DNA of 39,592 bases, taken from contig CAMBEP010000045.1 in NCBI GenBank assembly GCA_945865635.1, forward strand, positions 1 to 39,592. The letters are read 5' to 3'. Positions 31,796 to 39,592 of the stretch are shown here, one piece after another. Origin of the DNA: Candidatus Kuenenia stuttgartensis (GTDB lineage Bacteria > Planctomycetota > Planctomycetia > Isosphaerales > Isosphaeraceae). Numbering within the stretch: position 1 is the first letter of the stretch; each line of letters begins with the position of its first letter. The translations under genes were made by a program, and so were the position numbers. The notes under the pieces were generated by a model. It had not been told where the DNA came from. It made no database searches and saw nothing but the letters and a program-made list of their open reading frames with translations.

Positions 31796-32950
31796 ATGGC
31801 CAAGAAAAAAGTGAGGGTCCAGTTTCGCAAAAACCGCCAAAAACGGACGCGCGACAACGATCTGACAAAAGAATTCAAGAACGATCCCTCATTATCAGCC
31901 GACATGGTGGGGGCCGAACGCGTAAGAGCCAAGGGCGAACTCTCACGCTATCGAACGATTGTTAAAGACCAGATTTCCAGCGACAGCGGCCTTAGACGTG
32001 GCTCGAACAATCGAAGCATTGATGTCACAACTTGCAAGCTCGGTACCATTCTTCGTGTTCAGGGCTTACACAACACAGTTTTGGCCGATGACGGAAATCG
32101 CTTTAATTGTCAGGTGCGACGTATTCTGAAAACCATGTCGATTGATCAGCGCAACCCCGTAACGGTTGGCGATCGCGTCTGGATTCGACCTGAGCCTGAT
32201 GGTTCGGGCTGGATCGAACAAATTGAACCACGGCACGGCACACTGATGCGGGGCTATCGGCGACGCGGCCACCTGATCGCAGCCAATATCAGCCAGATCC
32301 TGATCGTGAGCGGGTTTGAAGAGCCCGGTATCAAGCCAGCCCTCATCGACCGGTATCTGGTCGCAGCCCAGCGCGGCGGAGTGCGCCCAATCCTGATCTT
32401 TAACAAGTCAGATCTGGCCGATATGGGGCAGGCCCAATGGGTGATCGGACTTTATGCCCAGCTTGGCTATGAAACGTTGGCCACAAGCATTACGACAGGG
32501 CAGGGGATCGATCGCCTGCGGGCAATCGTTCAGCGCGGAATCACAGCCTTTTCAGGGCAGTCAGGAGTGGGCAAAAGCTCGCTGCTCAATGCCATCGAAC
32601 CCGGCCTGAACTTAAGGGTCAGAGAGGTTTCCACCTGGACCTTCAAAGGCAAGCACACCACAACCACTGCGGAACTGATTCAGCTCGCCTGTGGAGGAAT
32701 GGTGATCGATACGCCTGGCCTGCGCCAATTTGAACTCTGGGAAATTCCGCCCCGAGAAATTGAAGGGGAATTTATCGAATTCCGCCCCTGGATTCCACAT
32801 TGCAAGTTTCCTGATTGCACCCACAGAAAGGAGCACGGATGCGCCGTCAGATCAGCTGTTTTTGATGGGTTGATCACAGAATGCCGGTATGAGTCGTATC
32901 TCAAAATGGTGGAACAGGAAAACGAAAAAGAGAAGTTCGAAGACGAGTAA
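31796..32950 (+). CDS. rsgA: Ribosome small-subunit GTPase RsgA
   Basis: RsgA is a circularly permuted GTPase that acts late in 30S assembly. The 384-residue protein has a basic N-terminus (MAKKKVRVQFRKNRQKR) of the kind seen in many RsgA proteins. An OB domain (LGTILRVQGLHNTVLADDG ... VGDRVWIRPE) is followed by the G4 motif FNKSDL. That precedes the G1 loop GQSGVGKSS (from residue 254), the permuted order that defines the family, and then G3 as DTPGLR. The C-terminal zinc finger has Cys336, Cys341, His343 and Cys349. I chose the ATG at 31796; a GTG at 31787 would add three residues. The stop codon lies inside a terminator palindrome. Confidence 0.95.
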   Translation: MAKKKVRVQFRKNRQKRTRDNDLTKEFKNDPSLSADMVGAERVRAKGELSRYRTIVKDQISSDSGLRRGSNNRSIDVTTCKLGTILRVQGLHNTVLADDGNRFNCQVRRILKTMSIDQRNPVTVGDRVWIRPEPDGSGWIEQIEPRHGTLMRGYRRRGHLIAANISQILIVSGFEEPGIKPALIDRYLVAAQRGGVRPILIFNKSDLADMGQAQWVIGLYAQLGYETLATSITTGQGIDRLRAIVQRGITAFSGQSGVGKSSLLNAIEPGLNLRVREVSTWTFKGKHTTTTAELIQLACGGMVIDTPGLRQFELWEIPPREIEGEFIEFRPWIPHCKFPDCTHRKEHGCAVRSAVFDGLITECRYESYLKMVEQENEKEKFEDE

Positions 32951-32965
32951 ATTTTACTCGTTTTT
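32944..32965 (+). terminator. Terminator overlapping the rsgA stop codon
   Basis: CGAGTAAA and TTTACTCG (32944-32960) form a perfect inverted repeat around one base, followed by TTTTT. The TAA of rsgA is within the left arm. The true loop must be larger, leaving about a 6-7-bp stem. Confidence 0.7.
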
Positions 32966-33662
32966 ACCCAAAATGAACCGTGAAGGGGGCGCAAACCATG
33001 GTTTATTTGGATTTCTAACGACTTCGCAATCATCAATCAATCGTGACCCCTTTGAATCCGCTTTTCCTGTGATCGGGCTTCAATTTCGCTGGTGACTTGA
33101 AACGTTTTTTTTCTGCAACGGATTAAGTCTGATGAGGCTGGCTGAATGTTTCGATGCAACTTTTTTGGGGCGTCTCTCCATGACCTGCTTTGTACGGATA
33201 GATTGTGATTCTGGCCTTTCCAGCAAAATGGGTCCGCTTGTTCCAACTAGCGCACTCAAAAATTGTTTGACAAGGGCCCTGGCCTAGGTGTCGAAGGCGA
33301 TGTTTCCGTTAGGTCTTACAATGACTTGAGACCCAACAGGCACGCACTGGTTGAGAACCAATGGATCACTGGAGAAAAACTTTTTGAAGCGAGAGCATTG
33401 ACAATGTGCGGTTCAAGCAGTAATTTCTTGAGATCACTCTGCTACTCATCTCTCGAAACAGATCTCCAACCAGTTCATTGCAGCTAGGCATCATATATCC
33501 ACATCGAGCTAATTGGCATGCGTTCTTATATGAACATATGTCGTTTAGTTCCCAATGAACTCATCCGGTTGATCGAAGTTTCTAGGGATTGGAAATATTG
33601 ATCTAACCGCTTCGGCGGGCTGATTCCGATTGACTTTCGAGTGAGCCGGTTCAGCCAAACTC

Positions 33663-33714
33663 AAACCGCCTCGCGTTCGACTCGCCATGATGTCGGGGGA
33701 ACGCGAGGTGGTTT
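33663..33714. repeat. Strong 16-bp inverted repeat in the gene-less region
   Basis: AAACCGCCTCGCGTTC (33663-33678) pairs with GAACGCGAGGTGGTTT (33699-33714) with a single G-T wobble, around a 20-base loop. Plus-strand sequence after it is GTTTATT, a modest T-rich stretch. There is no gene on the plus strand for it to terminate, so it may be the end of an unrecognised transcript (a small RNA) or a mobile-element remnant. Confidence 0.6.
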
Positions 33715-33764
33715 GTTTATTGAGGCTTTGTCCGACTCTGACCGTAGTCATTCAGGATTTGCTT

Positions 33765-33832
33765 TAAAAAAACACCACAATTCTGCGGAATCCAACCCAC
33801 TAAAAAGGTTGGATTCAGGCATAAAAATGGTG
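33765..33832 (-). terminator. Terminator of the DUF1501 gene cluster
   Basis: An inner stem GAATCCAACC (33788-33797)/GGTTGGATTC (33807-33816) is perfect, with a 9-base loop. It is nested in an outer pair ACACCA/TGGTGT. On the minus strand the outer arm is followed by seven Ts (complement of 33765-33771). It lies just downstream of the DUF1501 stop at 33847. Confidence 0.65.
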
Positions 33833-33846
33833 TGGATTGACAGCTT

Positions 33847-35289
33847 TTAAGCGATCAATTCGGGGATCGGTTTGCCATGGTCGACAATTGGCGTTGGCCG
33901 TCCGTTGAAGTCTTTGATCATGGTTTTGGCGGCATCGATTCCCAAGTGATGGTAAATGGTGGCGAGGAAGTCGCCTGGCCCGCAGATTCGTTCGATGGAA
34001 TCTTCGCCACGTTTGTCAGTGGCCCCGATGAAGCGGCCCGTTTCGATTCCTCCACCCGCCCAAATATTGGAAAATGCGCGAGGCCAGTGGTCGCGACCTG
34101 GCTGGGTCGTGCCAGCAGGGGCACTGGCGTTTCCTGCTCCGGTGCTTGGCGAATACTCGATCTTTGGGGTTCGTCCGAATTCGCCTGTGACCACAACAAG
34201 CACGCGTTTGTCGAGCCCGCGTGCATAAATGTCTTCAATCAGCGCTGAAACGGCCTGATCGTAGGCTTGCGATCGGAATTTCATCGCTTCAAATACATTG
34301 TGGTTCACCGCATGATCGTCCCAGTTCTGGACACGGCCACACAATGGGCCATTCAGGCTGGTGGTCAGAACATCCACTCCGGCTTCGACCAGTCGACGAG
34401 CCAGCAGCAACTGCTGGCCCCAGGCGTTACGGCCATAGCGATCACGCGTTCGTGGGTCTTCACGGCTCAGGTCAAAGGCAATTTTGGTCTGCGGGTTTGT
34501 CAGAAGGGTCATCGCCTGAGATTCGAATTCATCCAGTGCAGAGAGCTCACGGGCTTGGTCAAAGCTTCGCTCAAGCGTATCCAGCCGCTGCCGAAGTGTC
34601 GATCGCCGGCCAATTCGGCGCACTTCGTCCATATCCGTCAAGCCAATGTTGGGCACAGAAAAACTGGCGGAATTGGGGTCGCCTGAAACGACGAACGGTG
34701 AATAGGCATCCCCAAGATAGGCTGGCCCGTTGTATTCCAGTGGCGGGTTGATCCCAACATAGCAGGGCAGGGGATTCTGACGCGGGCCTTTTTGCGACAT
34801 CAGATAATTTGAAATGGTCATCCAGTCCGGATATTTTGGCTTCGGCTTGTCGCGAGTGTCGGGGTCGCCTGAGAGCAACTGCATCGACCCGGCAGGGTGA
34901 CCGCCAGCCGTCTGCCGCATCGACCTCAGAACAACGAGTTTGTCCGCAATAGCCGCCTGGCGTGGCATCAGTTCGGTGAATTGAAGCCCGGGAATCTTCG
35001 TTGGAATGGTTTTGAAAGGGCCGCGATATTCGCTGCCAATTTCAGGCTTGGGGTCATAGGAATCAAGATGGGATAGGCCACCCGGCTGCCAGACCATGAT
35101 CACGGCTTTTTTGTCGCTGCCAGCATTCGAAGATTCCGCTGCCTGGGCTTGATATTTCAGGATACCTGGCAAGCTCAGGGTAGAGAAGCCTGCCAAGCCA
35201 GCCTGCATAAACGCGCGCCGACCGCCCGTGGCGATTTGGATCGGACCAGGGCAGGATCGACTCGAATGGTTGGGGTTTGAGCTTTTCAT
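33847..35289 (-). CDS. DUF1501 protein with twin-arginine signal (second cluster)
   Basis: This is a 480-residue DUF1501 protein. The Tat-type signal is GGRRAFMQAGLAGFSTLSLPG. Family blocks are KAVIMVWQPGGLSHLDSYDPKPE, VVTGEFGRTPKIE, GRDHWPRAFSNIWAGGGIETG and GDFLATIYHHLGIDAAKTMIKDFNGRPTPIVDHG. The second DUF1501 gene in the window (at 8516) is clearly a different paralog. Its ATG overlaps the stop of the PPC-domain gene (ATGA, 35286-35289), showing that it is the last gene of a three-gene operon, probably starting beyond the right edge. Substrate and reaction are unknown for this family. Confidence 0.93.
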   Translation of the reverse strand: MKSSNPNHSSRSCPGPIQIATGGRRAFMQAGLAGFSTLSLPGILKYQAQAAESSNAGSDKKAVIMVWQPGGLSHLDSYDPKPEIGSEYRGPFKTIPTKIPGLQFTELMPRQAAIADKLVVLRSMRQTAGGHPAGSMQLLSGDPDTRDKPKPKYPDWMTISNYLMSQKGPRQNPLPCYVGINPPLEYNGPAYLGDAYSPFVVSGDPNSASFSVPNIGLTDMDEVRRIGRRSTLRQRLDTLERSFDQARELSALDEFESQAMTLLTNPQTKIAFDLSREDPRTRDRYGRNAWGQQLLLARRLVEAGVDVLTTSLNGPLCGRVQNWDDHAVNHNVFEAMKFRSQAYDQAVSALIEDIYARGLDKRVLVVVTGEFGRTPKIEYSPSTGAGNASAPAGTTQPGRDHWPRAFSNIWAGGGIETGRFIGATDKRGEDSIERICGPGDFLATIYHHLGIDAAKTMIKDFNGRPTPIVDHGKPIPELIA

Positions 35290-37553
35290 TTCTTCTCCAC
35301 GGGTTTGATACGAATCGTTATTGGCTCGCTTACCACGATATCTGCAATATCTGTCGGCTGAGCTGCTTCTGTCACTCGTTTGAGCTTTTCCTTGGTCGCA
35401 TTGAGAGCGTCCGTCGCGGATTTCATTTTCGAATTCATGGCGGCCACCGCTTTTGTCATCTGATCTTTTTTGGCCGGAGGGGCAGTCTGAACATCGCCGG
35501 CAAGTTTTTTGAGCTCGGCTTCCAAGGCTTTGACTTCAATCGACATTTTTTGGGATGCGGCTTCTGTTGCAGATACTAATTCCGCTTGATGACGATATTT
35601 AGCGACTGCCCCACCCATAAATGCAATCAAATATTCCCCAGGCGGCGTTTTGAGCTTTTCCAGGTCAATCACAACATCCATCGTATCGGCTTTGATCGAG
35701 AGATCAATTTTTGGAGAGTTGTCAAAGCCGGCTCCGATGGCTTTGATCTGAATCTTGTCGCCTGAAAACTCGCTCCGTCGCTTCAGAACAAGAGGGATGG
35801 TAATCTTCTCGCCCGATTTCACCTCAATCAGAGGTGTTTTTGAGGTCAGTGTCAGTGGTGCCAAGTCCGATCCACTGACTGAGACTGGAACATCCGCAAG
35901 TAATCTTGGGCTTGGGATTTCGCCCCAGGAATCGGGGATCGGCCATGCTACGGATGCCAGTCGGCACGGTCGAGTGATCGATTGGCCGCCGATTTTTGAT
36001 CGACCCACAAACTTTGCATTGCTATAGCCGCGAGGCGCATCCTGTTTCGCTGTGATCAGCATCAGCCCGCGCGATTGACCTGCCGGTATTTTCAGGCCAT
36101 GGGCTGTAACCCCTTCAGGCAAGACTTCCATGGCGATTTCAATTTCACCATCAAATCCATCGCGGCGAAAGGCCACCACTTCCAAGGCGATGGTCGCACC
36201 GCCTCGCATCGCAATTGGCTTTGACAAGGCATTGCGGTCGCCATTTCTGAGCTCCATATGCAGGCCCCACGCGACCAAGGCAAAATCAGGCTCCGCCTTG
36301 CGGATCACCAGCCTGTAAATATTGCCAGAATCACTGCGTGTCCCACCAAACAAATCTGTGACCTGAAGGCGATGGAGACCGTCCTGCTTGATGACCAGCT
36401 TGCCCAGAATGTCAGAAGTGCCTGCGTTGTAAGGTGGGCCATCATAGGCATAGCCGTTACTGGAAACTTTGACAGGGCTTGGGATATCCGTCAGCTCAGC
36501 GACGTCTGTCAGATTCTCCGCAGTCCCACTCTTGGCTTGGCTGACATGCTGAACCAGAATCGCCGGATCGGTCGGCAAGCCGAATCGTTCGGACGCCACT
36601 TCAACCCACCATTCTTCGCCCTTTTTTGCTTCGAATTCAAAAATATCGACATCCGCAGCCGGAAAAAACTTGCCTGCTATATCGCACGGAAGCGAGATTC
36701 GCTGCGTGTGTGCGGCATCATTATTTGGCTCGAATTCGGTCTGTTTCGCCTGACTGGCCAGACCTAAAGGCGGCCATGAGAAGGAATTCACCGGTTTGGT
36801 CGATGCCTGCCGCTCAATTGGCTTGCCAGCCGGTTGTTCCCAGAGCCCGAGCCGATAATAATAGGCTGGGCCGCCTTTGAACGTGAGTTCATGGAGTTTG
36901 ATCAAATATTTGCCGTCCTTGGGAACTGTAAAATCAAGGACTCCGCCGCGACGCTCGACCATCAAATCCCTGCCTGTTGAGTCGGCAATGATCACGGTGG
37001 CGTCAAGCTTTGAGTCGATTCCACGCGTGGCGCAGTCCACTATCAGACGCTGGCCTTTTTTGGCCTGAAACGACATGTGATCAATCGCCCGGTCGCTGAT
37101 CGTACCGTTGCAGATGGAGTTCAGAGGCAGTTCCAAAGCGGTTGAAAGTGACTTGTTGGGCTTGGTTTGCACCACCTCGTTCAAGTTCCCTACAGCAAAT
37201 ATTCTTGATGAGGAAATGCCCAGCCGAGTCATCACTCGTGCTTCATAAAGCCCGACAGGACAATCCCTGGCAATACGGACAACATACTGATCCGCAACAG
37301 GCTTGCCTGTTGGGTCGAGTTTGCGCTTGGCGGAGAGACGTGGATCGGAGAACATCAGTTCGCCAAGGTCGTCAAGATGCTCGCCTGTGATCTTGATTTC
37401 CAACTCCGTTCCGACCCGCCCGCCCATTGGCATGGTTGTCAGTAACCGAGGGGCTGGCAGGCCAACCGATTGGGCCAGCACAAGACGGCTCAAGCTTATC
37501 AGCACGGCCCCAGCAATTGACGCTCGATAGAAACGACCTGAGATCATCGCCAT
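35286..37553 (-). CDS. Secreted PPC-domain protein with C-terminal coiled coil
   Basis: The protein has 755 residues. A signal-like N-terminus (about 1-28) precedes an IPT/TIG-like beta domain (about 30-115; LTTMPMGGRVGTELEIKITGEHL). It is followed by two PPC (bacterial pre-peptidase C-terminal) type domains (about 150-240 with GTISDRAIDHMSFQAKKGQRL, and about 265-400 with FEPNNDAAHTQRISLPCDIAGKF and DVDIFEFEAKKGEEWWVEV). Further beta-rich stretches follow. A Lys/Ala/Glu-rich predicted coiled coil lies at about 665-735. This is likely an exported binding or scaffold protein partnering the DUF1549/DUF1553 and DUF1501 proteins, as its position between them suggests. No catalytic motif was found. 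Confidence 0.82.
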   Translation of the reverse strand: MAMISGRFYRASIAGAVLISLSRLVLAQSVGLPAPRLLTTMPMGGRVGTELEIKITGEHLDDLGELMFSDPRLSAKRKLDPTGKPVADQYVVRIARDCPVGLYEARVMTRLGISSSRIFAVGNLNEVVQTKPNKSLSTALELPLNSICNGTISDRAIDHMSFQAKKGQRLIVDCATRGIDSKLDATVIIADSTGRDLMVERRGGVLDFTVPKDGKYLIKLHELTFKGGPAYYYRLGLWEQPAGKPIERQASTKPVNSFSWPPLGLASQAKQTEFEPNNDAAHTQRISLPCDIAGKFFPAADVDIFEFEAKKGEEWWVEVASERFGLPTDPAILVQHVSQAKSGTAENLTDVAELTDIPSPVKVSSNGYAYDGPPYNAGTSDILGKLVIKQDGLHRLQVTDLFGGTRSDSGNIYRLVIRKAEPDFALVAWGLHMELRNGDRNALSKPIAMRGGATIALEVVAFRRDGFDGEIEIAMEVLPEGVTAHGLKIPAGQSRGLMLITAKQDAPRGYSNAKFVGRSKIGGQSITRPCRLASVAWPIPDSWGEIPSPRLLADVPVSVSGSDLAPLTLTSKTPLIEVKSGEKITIPLVLKRRSEFSGDKIQIKAIGAGFDNSPKIDLSIKADTMDVVIDLEKLKTPPGEYLIAFMGGAVAKYRHQAELVSATEAASQKMSIEVKALEAELKKLAGDVQTAPPAKKDQMTKAVAAMNSKMKSATDALNATKEKLKRVTEAAQPTDIADIVVSEPITIRIKPVEKK

Positions 37554-37562
37554 GGCATTTCC

Positions 37563-39592
37563 TTAGTGATTGAAGAGAAACTCTTTTGTATTGATCAATG
37601 CCCAGATCAAGTCCTGGAAATTCTCGCGAGCCGCCTTTTGTGCATCCACTGGCTGGCCTCCGGAATTTAAGCGAGGTTGGGCGAGATACTCCAAAGCCGT
37701 TTTGAGCTCATCAGAGCGCGGTTCGCGGGCGAATGCAACCATATAAAGCTCTTTGATCTTTGCCTCGGCCGGCCGTTTCTCGTTGGCTAGTTTCTCAGCC
37801 CGACCGTTCGGGTTACGGAGCTTGCCCCTGATGTCCGAAGCGTTTATCAGATGTAGACTTTGGCCAAGACTGGAGGATTGAACCCGCTCGCATTCGCAGA
37901 CACTTTCGCCTTCAGGTCGACCAAAAACGCGCAGAAAGGGCGAAGCATTATTATAGCTGTTGTCCGGCAGGGCGACAGCTCGGGTGCCGGCTGGCAAATT
38001 TGCGAAGTCCGTCTGCGTGGCGGCAAGTTGGTCGATCGAGTCGAGCATGACCTCGGCGGCCAGGCGTCGTGGATAGTATCGCGAATAATTTTGTCGGTCG
38101 CCAACATTGAATTTGTTCGGTAAAGCGCTTAACTGATAAGTGTTGGAGCGAGTGATCGACCTGACCAGCTCCTTGAGGTCAAAACCGCTCTCTATGAAAT
38201 GCTTCTCCAAAGCGGCCAAAAGCTCTGGATTCGAAGGCGGGTTGGAGTCCCGAATGTCATCCTCAGGCTCGATCAGAGCCCTCTGGAAAAAATGCTTCCA
38301 GTAGCGATTGACAAGGGCTCTGGCAAAGAATGGATTCTTGGGCGAGCCCATCCAGTCGGCCAGTTTCAGTCGAGGATCCTCATCCGCCGCAATGGTCGGA
38401 ACCTTGTCACCAAAAGCGGCCGGCTTCAAGGCAATGCCCGTCTTGACATTGGTCGCCGCGGCCATGCCCCGCTTGTGGAAAATGAGGTCCTCGCCACGTG
38501 TGCCGGATGGCTTGCGGCCCACTTGCGAAAAGAATGCGGAGAGTGAGTAATAGTCGTCCTGGCTCCAGCGCTCAAAAGGGTGGTGGTGGCACTGGGCGCA
38601 CTGCATGCGCACACCAAGAAAAAGCTGGGCAACGTCTTCAATTTGATTCTTGGGCTCTTTCACACGCTTGTACCAAGCCACTGGCGGGTTGCCGATCACC
38701 GTTCCGGTTGCAGCCAGCAGTTCCCGCACAAACTGGTCATATCGCTTGTTGGCGAGCAGGCTGTCGCGTACCCATGCATGAAAGGCGAAGTTGGAGACAA
38801 TGTCGCTGGCGTCGTCGCGGCGGTTTTTCAGGACGGCCGTCCATTTGCCCGCAAAAAAGTCGGCGTAATCAGAACTTTGCAGCAGATCGTCAATCCATTG
38901 ATCGCGCTTGTCGGCACTCTGATTTGCTAGAAAGGCCTTCGACTCGTCTTCTGTCGGTAATCGCCCGGCGAGGTCAAGTGTCACCCGGCGCAGAAAAGTG
39001 GCATCATCGCTCACGGCAGACGGTGGGATTCCAAGCTCCTTGAGATTCGCAAAAACAGCCTGATCCACAAAATTTCTGACAGGAGGCAGGCTCGCAACCG
39101 ACGCCCCAAGCGGAATCGAAGCATTGAAGACCGCCACATTCGCCTGATATCGCACCATCACAGCCACTTTGCCGGGAATGTCAAGCACTTTCACAAGCCC
39201 GTTCTCAGTGACTTCGGCCATGGCCTTGTCGTTGGATTCAAAAAGGGCCTGGCTCGTCACATCACGCACCTTGCCATCAGAATAATGGGCCAAGGCCTTG
39301 AGTTGCTGTACCTGCTGGCGACGCAGCGAGCCTTTGCCAGGCTGGAGCTCCAGGCGGACCAGTTTCGGACTGCTGGGACCATCAAAATTGGCGCCCTGGC
39401 GAATCCAGTCGCGAATCACGCCGTAGCCCTCAGAACTTCGGGCAAGGCGAATTCCACCACCATGTTTCCTCTCGCCAGAAGCTTTCAAAAGCAAGAGGCT
39501 CTGCTCAGGGCTGACCAGCGACAGGCGACGACCTCGCCCCTCCAATACCAAATGCTCGTAATCTTCAAGAGCTTCAAAACCCAGCAACGAAA
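37563..39592 (-). CDS. DUF1549-DUF1553 secreted protein, N-terminus beyond the window
   Basis: At least 676 residues are present; the frame is open at the right edge, so the signal peptide and the start of the N-terminal domain are missing. The visible part starts with a PSCyt1-like tail (HLVLEGRGRRLSLVSPEQ, KHGGGIRLARSSEGYGVI, IRQGAN). A Big2-like beta domain comes next (LKALAHYSDGKVRDVTSQA ... GKVAVMVRYQANVAVF). DUF1549 follows (NFVDQAVFANLKELGIPPS; MQCAQCHHHPFERWSQDDYYSLSAFF with CxxCH). DUF1553 completes it (ARALVNRYWKHFFQRALIEPEDDIRDSNPPSNPELLAAL; QSSSLGQSLHLINA). It lies 9 bases upstream of the PPC-domain gene in one operon. Confidence 0.9.
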   Translation of the reverse strand, partial: SLLGFEALEDYEHLVLEGRGRRLSLVSPEQSLLLLKASGERKHGGGIRLARSSEGYGVIRDWIRQGANFDGPSSPKLVRLELQPGKGSLRRQQVQQLKALAHYSDGKVRDVTSQALFESNDKAMAEVTENGLVKVLDIPGKVAVMVRYQANVAVFNASIPLGASVASLPPVRNFVDQAVFANLKELGIPPSAVSDDATFLRRVTLDLAGRLPTEDESKAFLANQSADKRDQWIDDLLQSSDYADFFAGKWTAVLKNRRDDASDIVSNFAFHAWVRDSLLANKRYDQFVRELLAATGTVIGNPPVAWYKRVKEPKNQIEDVAQLFLGVRMQCAQCHHHPFERWSQDDYYSLSAFFSQVGRKPSGTRGEDLIFHKRGMAAATNVKTGIALKPAAFGDKVPTIAADEDPRLKLADWMGSPKNPFFARALVNRYWKHFFQRALIEPEDDIRDSNPPSNPELLAALEKHFIESGFDLKELVRSITRSNTYQLSALPNKFNVGDRQNYSRYYPRRLAAEVMLDSIDQLAATQTDFANLPAGTRAVALPDNSYNNASPFLRVFGRPEGESVCECERVQSSSLGQSLHLINASDIRGKLRNPNGRAEKLANEKRPAEAKIKELYMVAFAREPRSDELKTALEYLAQPRLNSGGQPVDAQKAARENFQDLIWALINTKEFLFNH

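Larger units (their letters stand above)
32966..33846. other. Gene-less region of about 880 bp
   Basis: No reading frame on either strand looks like a gene to me; the short frames present are not family-like. Apart from two hairpins near its right end (33663-33714 and 33788-33816) the sequence looks unstructured. It could be the remains of a lost gene or an accumulation of intergenic sequence. Confidence 0.45.

Noticed and set aside
33263..33487. A 74-codon frame in the gene-less region (starting TTG).
   Set aside because: There is no ribosome binding site, no family resemblance and no codon pattern separating it from background.

Overview
The window looks like a chromosomal segment of a planctomycete (Planctomycetota) of moderate G+C. 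The main evidence is two clusters of the planctomycete-type DUF1501 and DUF1549/DUF1553 (PSD1-like) secreted proteins with cytochrome-like CxxCH motifs. A PEP-CTERM protein, long gene-poor spacers and frequent GTG/TTG starts fit the same picture. No tRNA, rRNA or CRISPR array was found. The genus cannot be told from the sequence alone.

Layout. Bases 1-283 hold the 5' end of a transposase gene that leaves the left edge. Next on the minus strand is rnc (RNase III) with two unknown membrane-protein genes, divergent from an efpL/yeiP-type elongation factor P paralog. After efpL come an unusual interleaved stem structure and the first copy of a palindromic MITE-like element. Bases 4396-8512 are a run of plus-strand genes: cupin, NIPSNAP, PLP-dependent Ser/Thr dehydratase or racemase, PhzF-like protein and MATE exporter. 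They are spaced closely enough to suggest a small-molecule conversion and export unit. Bases 8516-13366 (minus) are a DUF1501 gene and a PSCyt1-DUF1549-DUF1553 gene. A gene-less kilobase follows with the second copy of the MITE-like element, then a secreted prolyl oligopeptidase and a PEP-CTERM protein.

The centre is housekeeping: a SAM methyltransferase, a short primary-like sigma-70 factor and ribosomal protein S1 (all minus), then yajQ (plus) followed by a 159-bp tandem duplication. Next are an RdgC-like protein, a YdjM-like membrane hydrolase with a long low-complexity tail, and a secreted parvulin-type peptidyl-prolyl isomerase. Bases 27052-29613 (minus) encode a complete cobalt/nickel ECF transporter: a CbiM-CbiN fusion, CbiQ, and a CbiO with an unusual histidine-rich insert. 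An NAD-dependent epimerase, an ArsR-type regulator with a histone-H1-like basic tail, and RsgA follow on plus. About 880 bp without genes then leads to the last minus-strand cluster: DUF1549/DUF1553 (5' end beyond the window), a PPC-domain protein and DUF1501, almost certainly one operon.

The observations most worth checking are the His-rich CbiO insert, the paired MITE-like elements, the yajQ-distal tandem repeat with its hairpin, the pseudoknot-capable element after efpL, the cupin-to-MATE gene run and the H1-tailed ArsR protein. I did not find a clear defence system or a wholly new multi-gene system.
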